From contig JAUIEC010000001.1 in the NCBI GenBank assembly GCA_030428945.1, forward strand, positions 553,295 to 617,294: a stretch of 64,000 nucleotides of DNA, given 5' to 3'. Under the pieces are notes generated by a model. The model saw only the letters and a list, made by a program, of their open reading frames with translations, was not told the origin of the DNA and ran no database searches. Below, piece by piece: positions 63,998-64,000 of this stretch (position 1 is its first letter; each line of letters begins with the position of its first letter). The stretch is from Phycisphaerae bacterium. Its GTDB lineage: Bacteria > Planctomycetota > Phycisphaerae > UBA1845 > Fen-1342. Made by a program: the position numbers and the translations under genes.

Positions 63998-64000
63998 AAC

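Overview
The window is high-GC DNA that fits a planctomycete, most likely a Phycisphaerae-type lineage. The evidence is a neighbouring DUF1501/DUF1800 pair, a prepilin-like protein with an H-X9-DG tail, a dockerin-type C-terminus on a sugar dehydrogenase, a PEP-CTERM protein, a formylglycine-type sulfatase, and an 'alternative GlmU'. Taxonomy is inference from these families; no rRNA or tRNA gene was recognised.

Layout. (1) 0-6.8 kb: a LutC-type protein, a small lipoprotein, a ~0.75 kb block of nested short repeats, then an envelope-sugar group: alternative GlmU, divergently a WecA/TagO-type glycosyl-1-phosphate transferase and an O-antigen-ligase/TPR membrane protein. (2) 6.9-33.9 kb: one very long minus-strand flagellar cluster. 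In transcription order it reads TPR membrane protein, FlgN-like, histidine kinase, sigma-54 activator, flgB, flgC, fliE, fliF, fliG, fliH, fliI, fliJ, a MotE-like protein, fliK, flgD, flgE, flbD, fliL, fliN, fliO, fliP, fliQ, fliR, flhB, flhA, flhF, a small membrane protein, fliA, and a small hydrophilic protein. It encodes the export gate, its ATPase, the MS ring/switch, proximal rod, hook and both regulatory tiers. It has no fliM, motA, motB, flhG or filament genes. A divergent GGDEF gene borders it. (3) 35.4-41.9 kb: hutI, lipoproteins, and a visibly lower-GC patch holding a sulfatase, a multi-pass GT-39/TMTC-like protein and a PEP-CTERM protein. (4) 42-49.4 kb: purM-DUF1570-tRNA-binding domain, pyrH, a FlgM-like anti-sigma factor, an HNH protein, a tandem WaaP/InaA-type kinase, and moaA. 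(5) 49.4-58.8 kb: lipoate ligase, tilS, a GT-39-like protein, a YigZ protein, an extraordinary Asp/Tyr/Phe-rich small lipoprotein, a hydrolase-KDPG aldolase-cupin operon, and a prepilin-like gene. (6) 59-64 kb: a sugar dehydrogenase with dockerin-like tail, DUF1501, DUF1800, and dispersed repeats at the window edge.

The most unusual genome-level feature is a recurring design at gene ends. Purine-rich tandem repeats of 7-8 nt (GTGAAAGA, GGGAACA, GGGAGCGA or GTAAGCAG types) begin at or shortly after the stop codon of about a dozen genes. They often face an inverted copy, so long imperfect hairpins can form. These sit beside three other repeat families: a 28-bp array with a palindromic core, 51-bp and 40-bp tandem repeats, and dispersed 20-25-bp modules present at both 49.5 kb and 63.9 kb. 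Other points of interest are a possible remnant in the position where flhG is expected, and recurrent CCGATAGAACC boxes upstream of flagella-linked genes.
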